Shown here: piece by piece, positions 7,289 to 15,417 of the stretch
Layout: the number at the start of each line of letters is the position of its first letter
How positions within the stretch are numbered: the first letter of the stretch is position 1
Source: Candidatus Xianfuyuplasma coldseepsis
Lineage (GTDB): Bacteria > Bacillota_I > Bacilli_A > Izemoplasmatales > Izemoplasmataceae
Assembly: GCF_014023125.1 (NCBI RefSeq)
Contig: NZ_CP048914.1
Location: 124,001-188,000 of the forward strand
Reading direction: 5' to 3'
DNA length: 64,000 bases
The notes under the pieces: model-generated
Databases searched by the model: none
What the model was told of the DNA's origin: nothing
Seen by the model: the letters and a program-made list of their open reading frames with translations, nothing else
Program-made: the position numbers and the translations under genes

Positions 7289-8450
7289 GGTTCACACCTC
7301 CATCACGGGGCAAAATGCCTTTTTTAATTCGGGAAATGGTTAATACATAATCTAGGATAAACAAAATCGCATAGAATAACGTGATCGTAATAATCGAGAA
7401 CCACACTTGAGCAACCGGTACATCCGATACTCCTGCACTGGTTTCCATGATGTTATAAATAATCCACGGTTGACGCCCAAGTTCAGTGACAATCCAACCT
7501 GTAATAATTGCAATGTACGGTAGTGGTACTAATTTTACATACAGAGATTGGAGGGTTGGTGATGCCTCGTATTTCTTGCGGAAAATTACGGTATACATAC
7601 CAAATCCCAAGAATAAGAATCCAAGTCCAACCATGATATGGAAACTAATCCGAACAACTGCTTCAAGCGTTCCCGTTTGCAACCCTTGAATCATATTAAT
7701 CTTTGTCGGTTGAACTTCGGTAATCAGCCCCATATAACTATTTCCTATCAGTGGTAATAAAATCGCCGTAATCAAGATCGTCCAGCTACCATATCGAGCG
7801 GCAATCTTGAAGATCTCTTTATCTTCTTCTTTTCCTTTTAAAAGGTGCCAGGAACTAATTGCCAAAACCACAAATCCACTGAGTAGAATTGCACTGATGT
7901 GATTATGGAAGAACATATACCATGCATACGGATTAAACACGAGCTCTGCAAAACTATTCAACACCATCTGTGTTCCATCCCATGTCGCACCAACAGGGTT
8001 GTGCATAAACCCGTTTACGGTGATAATCCAGACAGCACTAAGCGTCGTACCAATGGTGATCATTGATACCACGATCAACCGCAATTTTTTCGTCAGTTGA
8101 TTTTTACGGAAGAACCAAATCCCATTGAATGTCGATTCCAAGAAGAACGCCAATATCGCTTCGAGGACTAGTGGCGAACCGAAAATCTCACCCATGACAA
8201 CGGTAAAATTCCCCCAGTTGGTTCCAAATTGAACCGTCATGGCAATCCCAGTAACAATCCCAAACGCGTAGTTAATTAAGAAAATATCGCTAAAATAATT
8301 GGATAATATTTTAAACCGCTGGTCATCGCTTCGATAATACTTGATTTCGAACACCAACACCAAAATAATTAATCCAACCGTTAATGGAACAAAAATAAAA
8401 TGAAATGCAATGGTTAATGCAAATTGTAATCTCGATAATATTTCTACCAT
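7281..8450 (-). CDS. cydA: Cytochrome bd oxidase subunit I lacking the Q-loop
   Basis: Catalytic heme subunit that reduces oxygen to water. All three heme ligands are visible: His17 in the N-terminal LQFALTIAFHFIFVP, His182 in FHNHISA, and Met273 in FHIMVG. The proton-path glutamates (97, 105) and GRQPW with Glu323/Arg326 are also kept. The protein is only 389 residues against 440-520 for the family. The segment between Lys250 (E. coli Lys252) and residue 271 (E. coli Arg391) is about 20 residues instead of about 138, so the quinol-binding Q-loop is essentially gone; Glu257 and Arg391 equivalents are Gln255 and His271. Oxygen chemistry looks intact while quinol oxidation does not. ATG follows GGAGG. 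Confidence 0.94.
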   Translation of the reverse strand: MVEILSRLQFALTIAFHFIFVPLTVGLIILVLVFEIKYYRSDDQRFKILSNYFSDIFLINYAFGIVTGIAMTVQFGTNWGNFTVVMGEIFGSPLVLEAILAFFLESTFNGIWFFRKNQLTKKLRLIVVSMITIGTTLSAVWIITVNGFMHNPVGATWDGTQMVLNSFAELVFNPYAWYMFFHNHISAILLSGFVVLAISSWHLLKGKEEDKEIFKIAARYGSWTILITAILLPLIGNSYMGLITEVQPTKINMIQGLQTGTLEAVVRISFHIMVGLGFLFLGFGMYTVIFRKKYEASPTLQSLYVKLVPLPYIAIITGWIVTELGRQPWIIYNIMETSAGVSDVPVAQVWFSIITITLFYAILFILDYVLTISRIKKGILPRDGGVNHE

Positions 8451-8482
8451 ATTACGACCTCCGATACTATAAATGTATTATA

Positions 8483-8674
8483 TCACGATTCTGATGGCTT
8501 ACGAATAAGTAACAGAATAAAAACAACAACCGCAACAACGGTAGCAACGATTCCACCGGTAACATGTGCATAAAACGTATTGGTCCACTCAAACACCCGC
8601 ATCGCTACTGCAATCAAAACGTACAAACCAATAAACGTGATTCCGGCATAAATCATACTTTCGATAAGTTTCAT
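8483..8674 (-). CDS. Small two-helix membrane protein of the cyd-rnf operon
   Basis: A 63-residue protein with two hydrophobic segments (about 5-25 and 38-58) joined by a short polar loop containing RVFEWTNTFYAH. It matches no family I recognise. It overlaps the preceding gene as ATGA, has an AAGGAG ribosome site, and is followed 32 bases later by cydA. Small accessory subunits (CydX, CydS) are common in bd oxidases but are usually single-span and encoded after cydB. A role as an extra subunit or adaptor between modules is inference from position. Confidence 0.72.
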   Translation of the reverse strand: MKLIESMIYAGITFIGLYVLIAVAMRVFEWTNTFYAHVTGGIVATVVAVVVFILLLIRKPSES

Positions 8675-9297
8675 TTTGAAAACTCCTTCAACAACTTATT
8701 ATTGACATACAAAATCAACAACATTCCGTATATCACTTTATCAAACCACTCGCCAACCCATAATAGATGAGCAAACAATGCGAGATAAATAATGTACGCT
8801 GCCTTTTGAACCAATAACCAATCCTTTGGTTTAATTTCCCGTTTGATGATTTGAAACGATATAATCGTCAAGGGAACCATCAAGACATACGCAACAATAC
8901 CAAACAGATTAATACCGTCAAATACTTCAAATACATGTAATACAGCGTGCGGACTAATCAGGATAAACCCCATAATCGACAATGTCCCGCGACGTTTTTT
9001 GATATGGCGACTTACCGTCCATTTATTGGGGAGTACACCAACCATCATCACCACAAAGAGTATCGCATAGGGGAGATATCCCCTTGTGACGTAGTCCATC
9101 CATTCTTCGGTGTGAAAGATGACTGCAAGTACCGCTAGTACAAGCGACAGAAAATACCATAGTATCCGCGCTTGAAATAGATGTGGCCATTTATATAACA
9201 ATGCAGTCAACATTCCTGCCACAGCAAGAATGTTTAACGAGACACTCATCACGTCTACAATCAACAACATCAACAGCACCAAGATAACTCCAATCAT
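8671..9297 (-). CDS. Ferric-reductase-like heme membrane protein (MsrQ/YedZ-like)
   Basis: A 208-residue protein with about six hydrophobic helices. The middle part resembles the ferric reductase-like transmembrane domain: KKRRGTLSIMGFILISPHAV with a second histidine seven residues later in the helix, then PLTIISF, and a later helix KAAYIIYLALFAHLLW with another histidine. These histidines are in positions suited to bind b heme across the bilayer. No NAD- or flavin-binding soluble domain is attached. It is the first gene of the cyd-rnf operon with a good AGGAGGTG site. I infer an electron-carrying role; the exact family is uncertain because similarity is by eye. Confidence 0.7.
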   Translation of the reverse strand: MIGVILVLLMLLIVDVMSVSLNILAVAGMLTALLYKWPHLFQARILWYFLSLVLAVLAVIFHTEEWMDYVTRGYLPYAILFVVMMVGVLPNKWTVSRHIKKRRGTLSIMGFILISPHAVLHVFEVFDGINLFGIVAYVLMVPLTIISFQIIKREIKPKDWLLVQKAAYIIYLALFAHLLWVGEWFDKVIYGMLLILYVNNKLLKEFSK

Positions 9298-9327
9298 CGT
9301 TTCACCTCCTAAAATTCACTAAAATAT

Positions 9328-9357
9328 ATTATACCATATAAGTACTATTGTACTTAT
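9328..9357 (-). promoter_or_regulatory. Promoter and palindromic operator of the cyd-rnf operon
   Basis: A TATAAT -10 box lies at 9328-9333 on the minus strand. Immediately upstream, 9338-9357 is a perfect dyad, ATAAGTAC-N4-GTACTTAT, which covers the -35 position where no consensus hexamer exists. This is a strong candidate binding site for a dimeric regulator that represses or replaces -35 recognition. Which regulator binds cannot be read from the sequence; it does not match Rex, Fnr or Fur consensus. Confidence 0.65.
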
Positions 9358-9372
9358 TGAAACGCTAAAAAA

Positions 9373-9411
9373 ACACAGCAAAAAAACAGCTTGATTCAAG
9401 CTGTTTATTTT
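9373..9411 (-). terminator. Rho-independent terminator after glgP
   Basis: AACAGCTTGA pairs with TCAAGCTGTT, followed by a T run on the minus strand, overlapping the glgP stop codon. Confidence 0.88.
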
Positions 9412-11801
9412 AATGGTTCAATGTTCCATATTTCTTCGGCATACTGACGAATGGTGCGGTCGCTGCTGAAGTATCCACTTTTCGCAATGTTGATGATGCT
9501 GGCTTTAAACCATGCTTCTTCGTCTTTATAGAGCTCATTCGCCCGTTCGTGCGCTTGCCGATAACTTTCAAAATCTTCCAATACAAAGTAATGATCTTGT
9601 TGTAATAAACGATCAGAGATTTCTCGGAATTCCTCTTTGTCAACATCCTCAAAGAATCCATTGGTTAACTGATCAATGACCAACCGCAAATCGACATGGT
9701 TATGATAGACATCAAGCGGTTGATACCCTCCGTTTTCATAACGAGAATTTACTTCATCGCTTGTCAAACCAAACAAGACAATATTGTCTTCTCCGACCAG
9801 TTCCGCAATTTCCACATTCGCTCCATCTAGAGTTCCAATGGTAATCGCACCATTCATCATAAACTTCATATTTCCAGTCCCACTTGCTTCTTTCGATGCC
9901 GTTGATATTTGCTCACTAAGATCACACGCTGGCATAATACTTTCGGCATAGGTAACGTTGTAGTTTTCAACAAATACAACCTTCAGCAATTCATTGGTAT
10001 CGGGATCTTGATTGACTTTATGGGCAATGGTATTGATCAACTTAATAACTTTCTTCGCAAAGTAATACCCACTCGCTGCTTTTGCTCCAAAAATGAAACT
10101 GTGAGGGACGTAATTCGCTTTAAAATCCGCATCGCTTTTTAATTTATTGTAGACATACATAATGTGCAATGCATTCATTAATTGGCGTTTGTATTCATGG
10201 AGACGTTTTACCTGAATATCAAAGATGCTACTAGGATCAAGTTCAATACCTTGTTCATCGTAAATTCGCTCTGCAAGTGCTTTTTTCTTTGCCAATTTCA
10301 TTTTTTTAATTAATGCACGATATTTTTTCGTCGTTGCTTTTTTTACTAATTTCTGTAGTTCCATCGGATCGTATACCCAGTTGTCAGAAACCATATCCAA
10401 AATCGCACTCAACTCTGGATTCGAATGCAACAACCAGCGACGATGGGTAATTCCGTTGGTTTTATTGTTGAATTTTTCTGGATATAACGTATTAAAATCA
10501 CGCATTTCAATATTCTTTAAGATATCCGTATGAAGCGCTGCAACACCATTGACACTAAACGATCCAACAATCGCTAAGTGTGCCATTTTAACGACACCAT
10601 CGGCGATAATGGCCAATTTCGTGACAGTTTCTTGTGGATAGTTGCTATCCAATAATCCCTTGCAGAAACGACGATTAATTTCTTCGATGATTTGGTAAAT
10701 CCGAGGCAATACTGGTTCAAAGATATCCACGGGCCATTTTTCAAGTGCTTCAGCTAATATCGTGTGATTGGTATAGGCACACGTATTGGTTGTAATTGTC
10801 CACGCTTGTTCCCAGTCGATATGATAATCATCAACGAGTAATCGCATTAATTCAGCAATTACTAGTGACGGATGCGTGTCATTAATTTGAATCACGATTT
10901 TATCTGGTAATGTAGATAGATCATTGTATTTTGCCATGTGTTTGCGAACAATGTTTTGTACCCCCGCAGCACTGAAGAAGTATTGCTGTTTAATTCGTAA
11001 CACTTTTCCTTCTCGTGTTGCATCATCGGGATATAAAAATCCACTTATACGACGAATTTCGGTATCGTATTCAAAGGCATTCAAATGCGGAGGACGTTTA
11101 TCGGTTGGTTCGGCATTCCATAACCGCAAACTGGTGACCATGCCATTGTGATTGCCGACAACGGGGACATCGTATGGTACGGCATGAATTTGTTCGTCTG
11201 GGTAATACACGGCATTTCCGTCCTCAAACGACACATACCCACCAAAGGGAATCAAGACCGCTTCTTCTTCTTTGCGAACTTCCCATACATATCCTTCTTT
11301 TAGCCAGTCATCTGGCTTCTCGACTTGGTATCCATCTTCGATTTTTTGCTCAAACAATCCGTAGCGATAACGAATTCCGTTACCAAAACCGGGATACCCC
11401 ATTGATGCGATCGAATCCAAGAAACAAGCCGCAAGACGACCAAGCCCACCATTTCCAAGACCCGCATCACTTTCATAGTGTTCAATTGCATTGAGATCCA
11501 AATCTTCCATCGCAAATGCTTTTTCAATCGTGTCGCGTAATCCGAGATTCATTATGTTGTTGGTGATTAAACGACCCATCAGAAACTCCATGGAGAAGTA
11601 ATACACTTCTTTATGGTCGATGTCGTGTAATTCCAAATTGGTTTCCAACCAGTTCTTTGCAATCACTTCCGACACCATTTCTCCAAGCACATGGTATTTT
11701 TGCCGAATACTGGCGTCTTTTAATTCTATAATATAACGTCTTTCAAGTCGAGATTTAAACTCGCTGAGAAACGTATATTCATCCGTAAAATAATTACTCA
11801 T
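9405..11801 (-). CDS. glgP: Glycogen/maltodextrin phosphorylase
   Basis: Releases glucose-1-phosphate from stored alpha-glucan. The product has 798 residues, the standard length, and includes the PLP-lysine region EASGTGNMKF followed by GTLDGANVEI. The upstream frame has an extra in-frame methionine, but the ATG at 11799-11801 sits behind GGAGTGG and matches the family N-terminus, so it was chosen. It lies 77 bases downstream of the glgD-glgA fusion gene, after a strong hairpin, and has an extended -10 (TGTTATAAT) of its own. It can thus be expressed separately from the biosynthetic genes. Confidence 0.96.
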   Translation of the reverse strand: MSNYFTDEYTFLSEFKSRLERRYIIELKDASIRQKYHVLGEMVSEVIAKNWLETNLELHDIDHKEVYYFSMEFLMGRLITNNIMNLGLRDTIEKAFAMEDLDLNAIEHYESDAGLGNGGLGRLAACFLDSIASMGYPGFGNGIRYRYGLFEQKIEDGYQVEKPDDWLKEGYVWEVRKEEEAVLIPFGGYVSFEDGNAVYYPDEQIHAVPYDVPVVGNHNGMVTSLRLWNAEPTDKRPPHLNAFEYDTEIRRISGFLYPDDATREGKVLRIKQQYFFSAAGVQNIVRKHMAKYNDLSTLPDKIVIQINDTHPSLVIAELMRLLVDDYHIDWEQAWTITTNTCAYTNHTILAEALEKWPVDIFEPVLPRIYQIIEEINRRFCKGLLDSNYPQETVTKLAIIADGVVKMAHLAIVGSFSVNGVAALHTDILKNIEMRDFNTLYPEKFNNKTNGITHRRWLLHSNPELSAILDMVSDNWVYDPMELQKLVKKATTKKYRALIKKMKLAKKKALAERIYDEQGIELDPSSIFDIQVKRLHEYKRQLMNALHIMYVYNKLKSDADFKANYVPHSFIFGAKAASGYYFAKKVIKLINTIAHKVNQDPDTNELLKVVFVENYNVTYAESIMPACDLSEQISTASKEASGTGNMKFMMNGAITIGTLDGANVEIAELVGEDNIVLFGLTSDEVNSRYENGGYQPLDVYHNHVDLRLVIDQLTNGFFEDVDKEEFREISDRLLQQDHYFVLEDFESYRQAHERANELYKDEEAWFKASIINIAKSGYFSSDRTIRQYAEEIWNIEPLK

Positions 11802-11828
11802 ATAATCCACTCCTATTTGTACTACTTC

Positions 11829-11872
11829 ATTATAACAAAGAAGAACGTTCACGATAGCGTGAAACCGTTCTC
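11829..11872 (-). terminator. Hairpin and likely glgP promoter between glgDA and glgP
   Basis: AGAACGGTTTCACG pairs with CGTGAACGTTCT (11842-11872) just after the glgDA stop; the following minus-strand bases are only moderately T-rich. TGTTATAAT, an extended -10 box, follows at 11829-11834. It probably works as a partial terminator combined with a promoter for glgP. Confidence 0.6.
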
Positions 11873-11878
11873 TTATTT

Positions 11879-14293
11879 TTAATTTTCGATAATAACCCGG
11901 TACAGTTCCATGTAACGTGACGCACTTCGCTTCAAACTATTGTCCAATTTCATTGCGCGAACCATGAGTTGATTCCAAATCGTCCGATTATTTTGATACA
12001 GATTAAGTGCAGACAAAATGGTCTGTTTGCATTCATTTGCATCGTAATTAAAGAACTTAAACCCATTTCCACGGCGAGTAATTGGATCGTATTTCATGAC
12101 AGTATCAGCCAATCCACCAGTATCGCGCACAATTGGCAATGTTCCATACCTAAGGGCAATCATCTGACCCAGTCCACATGGTTCATAACGACTCGGCATT
12201 AAGAAGGCATCACACCCGGCATATATGTAATTTGGCACAGTTGCATCATAGCCTAAATTGAGTTTGATTTTATCTGGATATCGCGATTCTAGTTTTTTTA
12301 ACTCTTGCTCGTACTTAATATCTCCCGTTCCCAGTAATACAAATTGAATGTTATGGTGGGCAAATAAATCATCAAAACTATGCAAGATCAAATCAAATCC
12401 TTTTTGTTCAACAATACGCGTTACCATGCCAATCATAAACCGCTCCGGATTCACTTCTAAGTTCATGATTTCTTGAAGATAGGTTTTATTGGCAACCTTT
12501 AGTTCTGGGGATTGCAACGTATAGTTGGTGTGAATCAATTTGTCTTTTCCTGGATTCCAGCTACTGGAAATCCCATTCAAAATCCCATAAAAATCCCGTT
12601 CTCGTCGCAGTAATGCATACGTTAGATTTTTACCATAATATTCATATTTCAACTCTTCTTTATATGTGGGCGAAACCGTCGATAATTTCGTTGCCATGTT
12701 GATTCCAACTTCTAAGCAATTGAAATATTCATCTCTCATCGTTGGTTCATCGATGTCGAGTTTGTCCAAAATCGAGCGATGAGTAAATCCTTGATAATCC
12801 ACATTGTGGATTGTCAATAAGGTTTTTAACCCACGTAATGAAGAATGCTCAATAAGAAGCGGCATTAAGGCTGTATGCCAATCATGAACATGAACAACGT
12901 CAAATGGTTCAGCTTGTTCAATCAACATCAAGGCAGCTTTGTTAAAGAAGGCAAAACGCTCGACATCATCCTCGTAGTTATACACTTGTTTCCGATCAAA
13001 ATAGTCATGACTTTCCACGAAATAGTACTGTACTTTTTTATAGGTATAACTGTATTTACGGAAGTAAACTTTCTCCGAACCAAACGTCATCGAAAATCCG
13101 TCTTCACGTTTCAGTGATTCACTAAAGGAATCCTTGATTTTTTTATACAGTGGGATAATAACCGTAACATCTTCTCCCAAACGCGCCAAGTTGCGTGACA
13201 GTGAACCGATGACATCGGCTAACCCACCCGTCTTAATAAATGGATAGGACTCACTGGCAACCATACAAATACGTTGTCGTTTTTGATTGGTGATGATTTG
13301 CTCTTTTTGCGTAATAAATGGACGGCGCAATGTACCGGTAATCATCGTATTATCTTTAACGACGGTTTGTTTATCGGTAATCGCAAATTCAATGTGGGCA
13401 TTTTCCTCGATGAAACAACCACTCATAACATAGGAATTTTTGACAATTGCCCCACGTCGAATGATGACATCGCGACCAATTATACTGTTGATTACAGTTC
13501 CATCGACAACGCTACCACTGGACACCATCGAGTTTTCAATTCGCGCATTTTGTCCGTATTTTGCAGGTGGAGCAGTCTTCTCTTTTGAGAAGATTGGTCG
13601 GTCCTCGCGGAAGACATTGCGTCCCGTATCAAACCGCAGCATATCCAAGTTACTTTTCAAGTAATTGAAGGCATCCGTAATCGTTCGGGTATACCCTTGG
13701 TGTTTATAAATGTGAACTTTGATATTCGGCGCTTTTTCAACTAAATCAAGCATATTTCGATATTCCAAAGTATCATAGGTAAGAATGTATTCCAATAACA
13801 GTTTTTTGGAAATCACAAATGTCTTAAGGCGGATATTCTGATGCATAACTTCGGTAATATCTGCGCCTTCTTCAATATGGTTGGTCAATACCTTTCTAAA
13901 GTCAATATTCCAGACAATATTCGGTGCGGTAATAACCGCATATTCTTGGTTGGAACGTCGGAAATATTCAATGTGTTCATACATCCGTTGGAACGAGATC
14001 ATATTCCCAGGAATAATGTTTAAATTCTTCGGAGGAAGAATAAATAATCCGTCGCGACGACGGTCCAAATCCCACCGTTTTCCACTTCCAATATGATCCT
14101 GTAAACTCCGATAATTTCCATACGGAAAAATCGCGACATTTGTGATGCCACTGTTGCGCATATTACTCAAGGTAAAATCAATCAGTCGGAATTTTCCAGC
14201 AAAAGGTAATGCACCGGGCATCCGATGTAAGGTCAGTTGATCAAGGTTTTCTTTAAAGGTTGCATCAATCACTGCAAGGATACTTTTATTCAT
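11879..14293 (-). CDS. glgDA: GlgD-GlgA fusion: ADP-glucose pyrophosphorylase-like subunit joined to glycogen synthase
   Basis: A single 804-codon frame. Residues 1 to about 335 match GlgD, the non-catalytic partner of GlgC, with PFAGKFRLIDFTLSN and a C-terminal hexapeptide-repeat region (SVVDGTVINSIIGRDVIIR). Residues 341-804 are a full glycogen synthase: KTGGLADV at 354-361 for ADP-glucose, VHDWHTALMP, and the catalytic SRYEPCGLGQM. The joint is a short basic linker (ITNQKRQR). Both halves have near-normal length. The fusion would tether glycogen synthase to the enzyme making its substrate. Start ATG follows GGAGGGG and overlaps glgC by eight bases. GlgA has no start of its own in this frame. 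Confidence 0.94.
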   Translation of the reverse strand: MNKSILAVIDATFKENLDQLTLHRMPGALPFAGKFRLIDFTLSNMRNSGITNVAIFPYGNYRSLQDHIGSGKRWDLDRRRDGLFILPPKNLNIIPGNMISFQRMYEHIEYFRRSNQEYAVITAPNIVWNIDFRKVLTNHIEEGADITEVMHQNIRLKTFVISKKLLLEYILTYDTLEYRNMLDLVEKAPNIKVHIYKHQGYTRTITDAFNYLKSNLDMLRFDTGRNVFREDRPIFSKEKTAPPAKYGQNARIENSMVSSGSVVDGTVINSIIGRDVIIRRGAIVKNSYVMSGCFIEENAHIEFAITDKQTVVKDNTMITGTLRRPFITQKEQIITNQKRQRICMVASESYPFIKTGGLADVIGSLSRNLARLGEDVTVIIPLYKKIKDSFSESLKREDGFSMTFGSEKVYFRKYSYTYKKVQYYFVESHDYFDRKQVYNYEDDVERFAFFNKAALMLIEQAEPFDVVHVHDWHTALMPLLIEHSSLRGLKTLLTIHNVDYQGFTHRSILDKLDIDEPTMRDEYFNCLEVGINMATKLSTVSPTYKEELKYEYYGKNLTYALLRRERDFYGILNGISSSWNPGKDKLIHTNYTLQSPELKVANKTYLQEIMNLEVNPERFMIGMVTRIVEQKGFDLILHSFDDLFAHHNIQFVLLGTGDIKYEQELKKLESRYPDKIKLNLGYDATVPNYIYAGCDAFLMPSRYEPCGLGQMIALRYGTLPIVRDTGGLADTVMKYDPITRRGNGFKFFNYDANECKQTILSALNLYQNNRTIWNQLMVRAMKLDNSLKRSASRYMELYRVIIEN

Positions 14294-15416
14294 GTTGGTA
14301 CCCCTCCTGTTTTAGGTAATCTTCATCGATTACCTTGACCTTGTCACATTCAATTCTTGTGTATGGAGGAATTCTCGTATGATCCAATATGATGACATTT
14401 TTTAGTACACTTCCCGTTCCAATATGAACGTGTTCATAAATAATGCAATCACGTATTAACGCCCCATCTTCAACAACGATCGAACTGGATAATACACTGT
14501 GATAGATATCACCAAGAATCAGGCATCCATCACTGATGAGTGTATTGTGGATGATGGATTGTTTGCCGATATGATGTGGCGGTAAGTTTGAGGACTTTGT
14601 ATATACAGGTGAATCAACGTATTCATGTAGTTTTAATAGTTGCGGATTATCAATCAATTCCATATTGGCCTTGAATAGACTGTTGATGGTTCCAACATCA
14701 CGGAAATACCCGTTAAAACGATAGACATGAATCCGTTTGTTCTTGTGTATGGCAAGGGGAATGATATCGTGTCCAAAATCAACATTCTCCTGCTCATTTT
14801 CCGCTAATAGTTGACGCAACACTTCACGTTTAAAGACATAGATTCCCATCGATGCTAGATTCGATTTCGGATGATCTGGTTTTTCTTCGAAATTCGTCAC
14901 CCATCCATCATTTGTCGCCGTGATAATGCCAAATCGCGATGCATTTTTCGATGCGTGAAATGCACCAATGGTGACATCAGCATCTACGGCAATGTGATCC
15001 TCAATCATCTGTGTATAGTTCATTTTGTATATATGATCTCCACTGAGGATAAGGACATAATCCGCTTGGTATTGATCAATGTAGCGAAAATGTTGTTTGA
15101 TCGCATGGGCCGTCCCTTTTTGCCATAAGTCTCCATCCATACTTGTGTACGGCGTCAAAAAGCTGATTCCACCATCATTAATATCCAAGTCCCATGTACT
15201 ACCATGGCCGATATAGCTCATTAATTCATGGGGTTCATATTGGGTAATAATACCGGCTGTGTCAATGTTCGAATTGGATAAATTACTCAATACAAAATCA
15301 ATCAGTTTGTATTTCCCAGCAAAAGCAACCGCTGGTTTTGCGGTTTTCTTTGTGATGTTTTCCAATCGACTTCCACGACCCCCAACAAGGACCATGGCAA
15401 TGACACGTTTTTTCAT
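14286..15416 (-). CDS. glgC: Glucose-1-phosphate adenylyltransferase, catalytic subunit
   Basis: Makes ADP-glucose from ATP and glucose-1-phosphate, the first committed step of glycogen synthesis. The 376-residue protein shows the nucleotide-binding GGRGSRL, KPAVAFAGKYKLIDF, the LSGDHIY active-site segment and a C-terminal left-handed beta-helix with hexapeptide repeats. It follows glgB by one base and overlaps the glgD-glgA fusion. ATG is preceded by GGGAGG. Together with the GlgD half of the fusion it probably forms a heterotetramer, as in Bacillus-type GlgCD; that part is inference. Confidence 0.96.
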   Translation of the reverse strand: MKKRVIAMVLVGGRGSRLENITKKTAKPAVAFAGKYKLIDFVLSNLSNSNIDTAGIITQYEPHELMSYIGHGSTWDLDINDGGISFLTPYTSMDGDLWQKGTAHAIKQHFRYIDQYQADYVLILSGDHIYKMNYTQMIEDHIAVDADVTIGAFHASKNASRFGIITATNDGWVTNFEEKPDHPKSNLASMGIYVFKREVLRQLLAENEQENVDFGHDIIPLAIHKNKRIHVYRFNGYFRDVGTINSLFKANMELIDNPQLLKLHEYVDSPVYTKSSNLPPHHIGKQSIIHNTLISDGCLILGDIYHSVLSSSIVVEDGALIRDCIIYEHVHIGTGSVLKNVIILDHTRIPPYTRIECDKVKVIDEDYLKQEGYQHE

Positions 15417-15417
15417 A

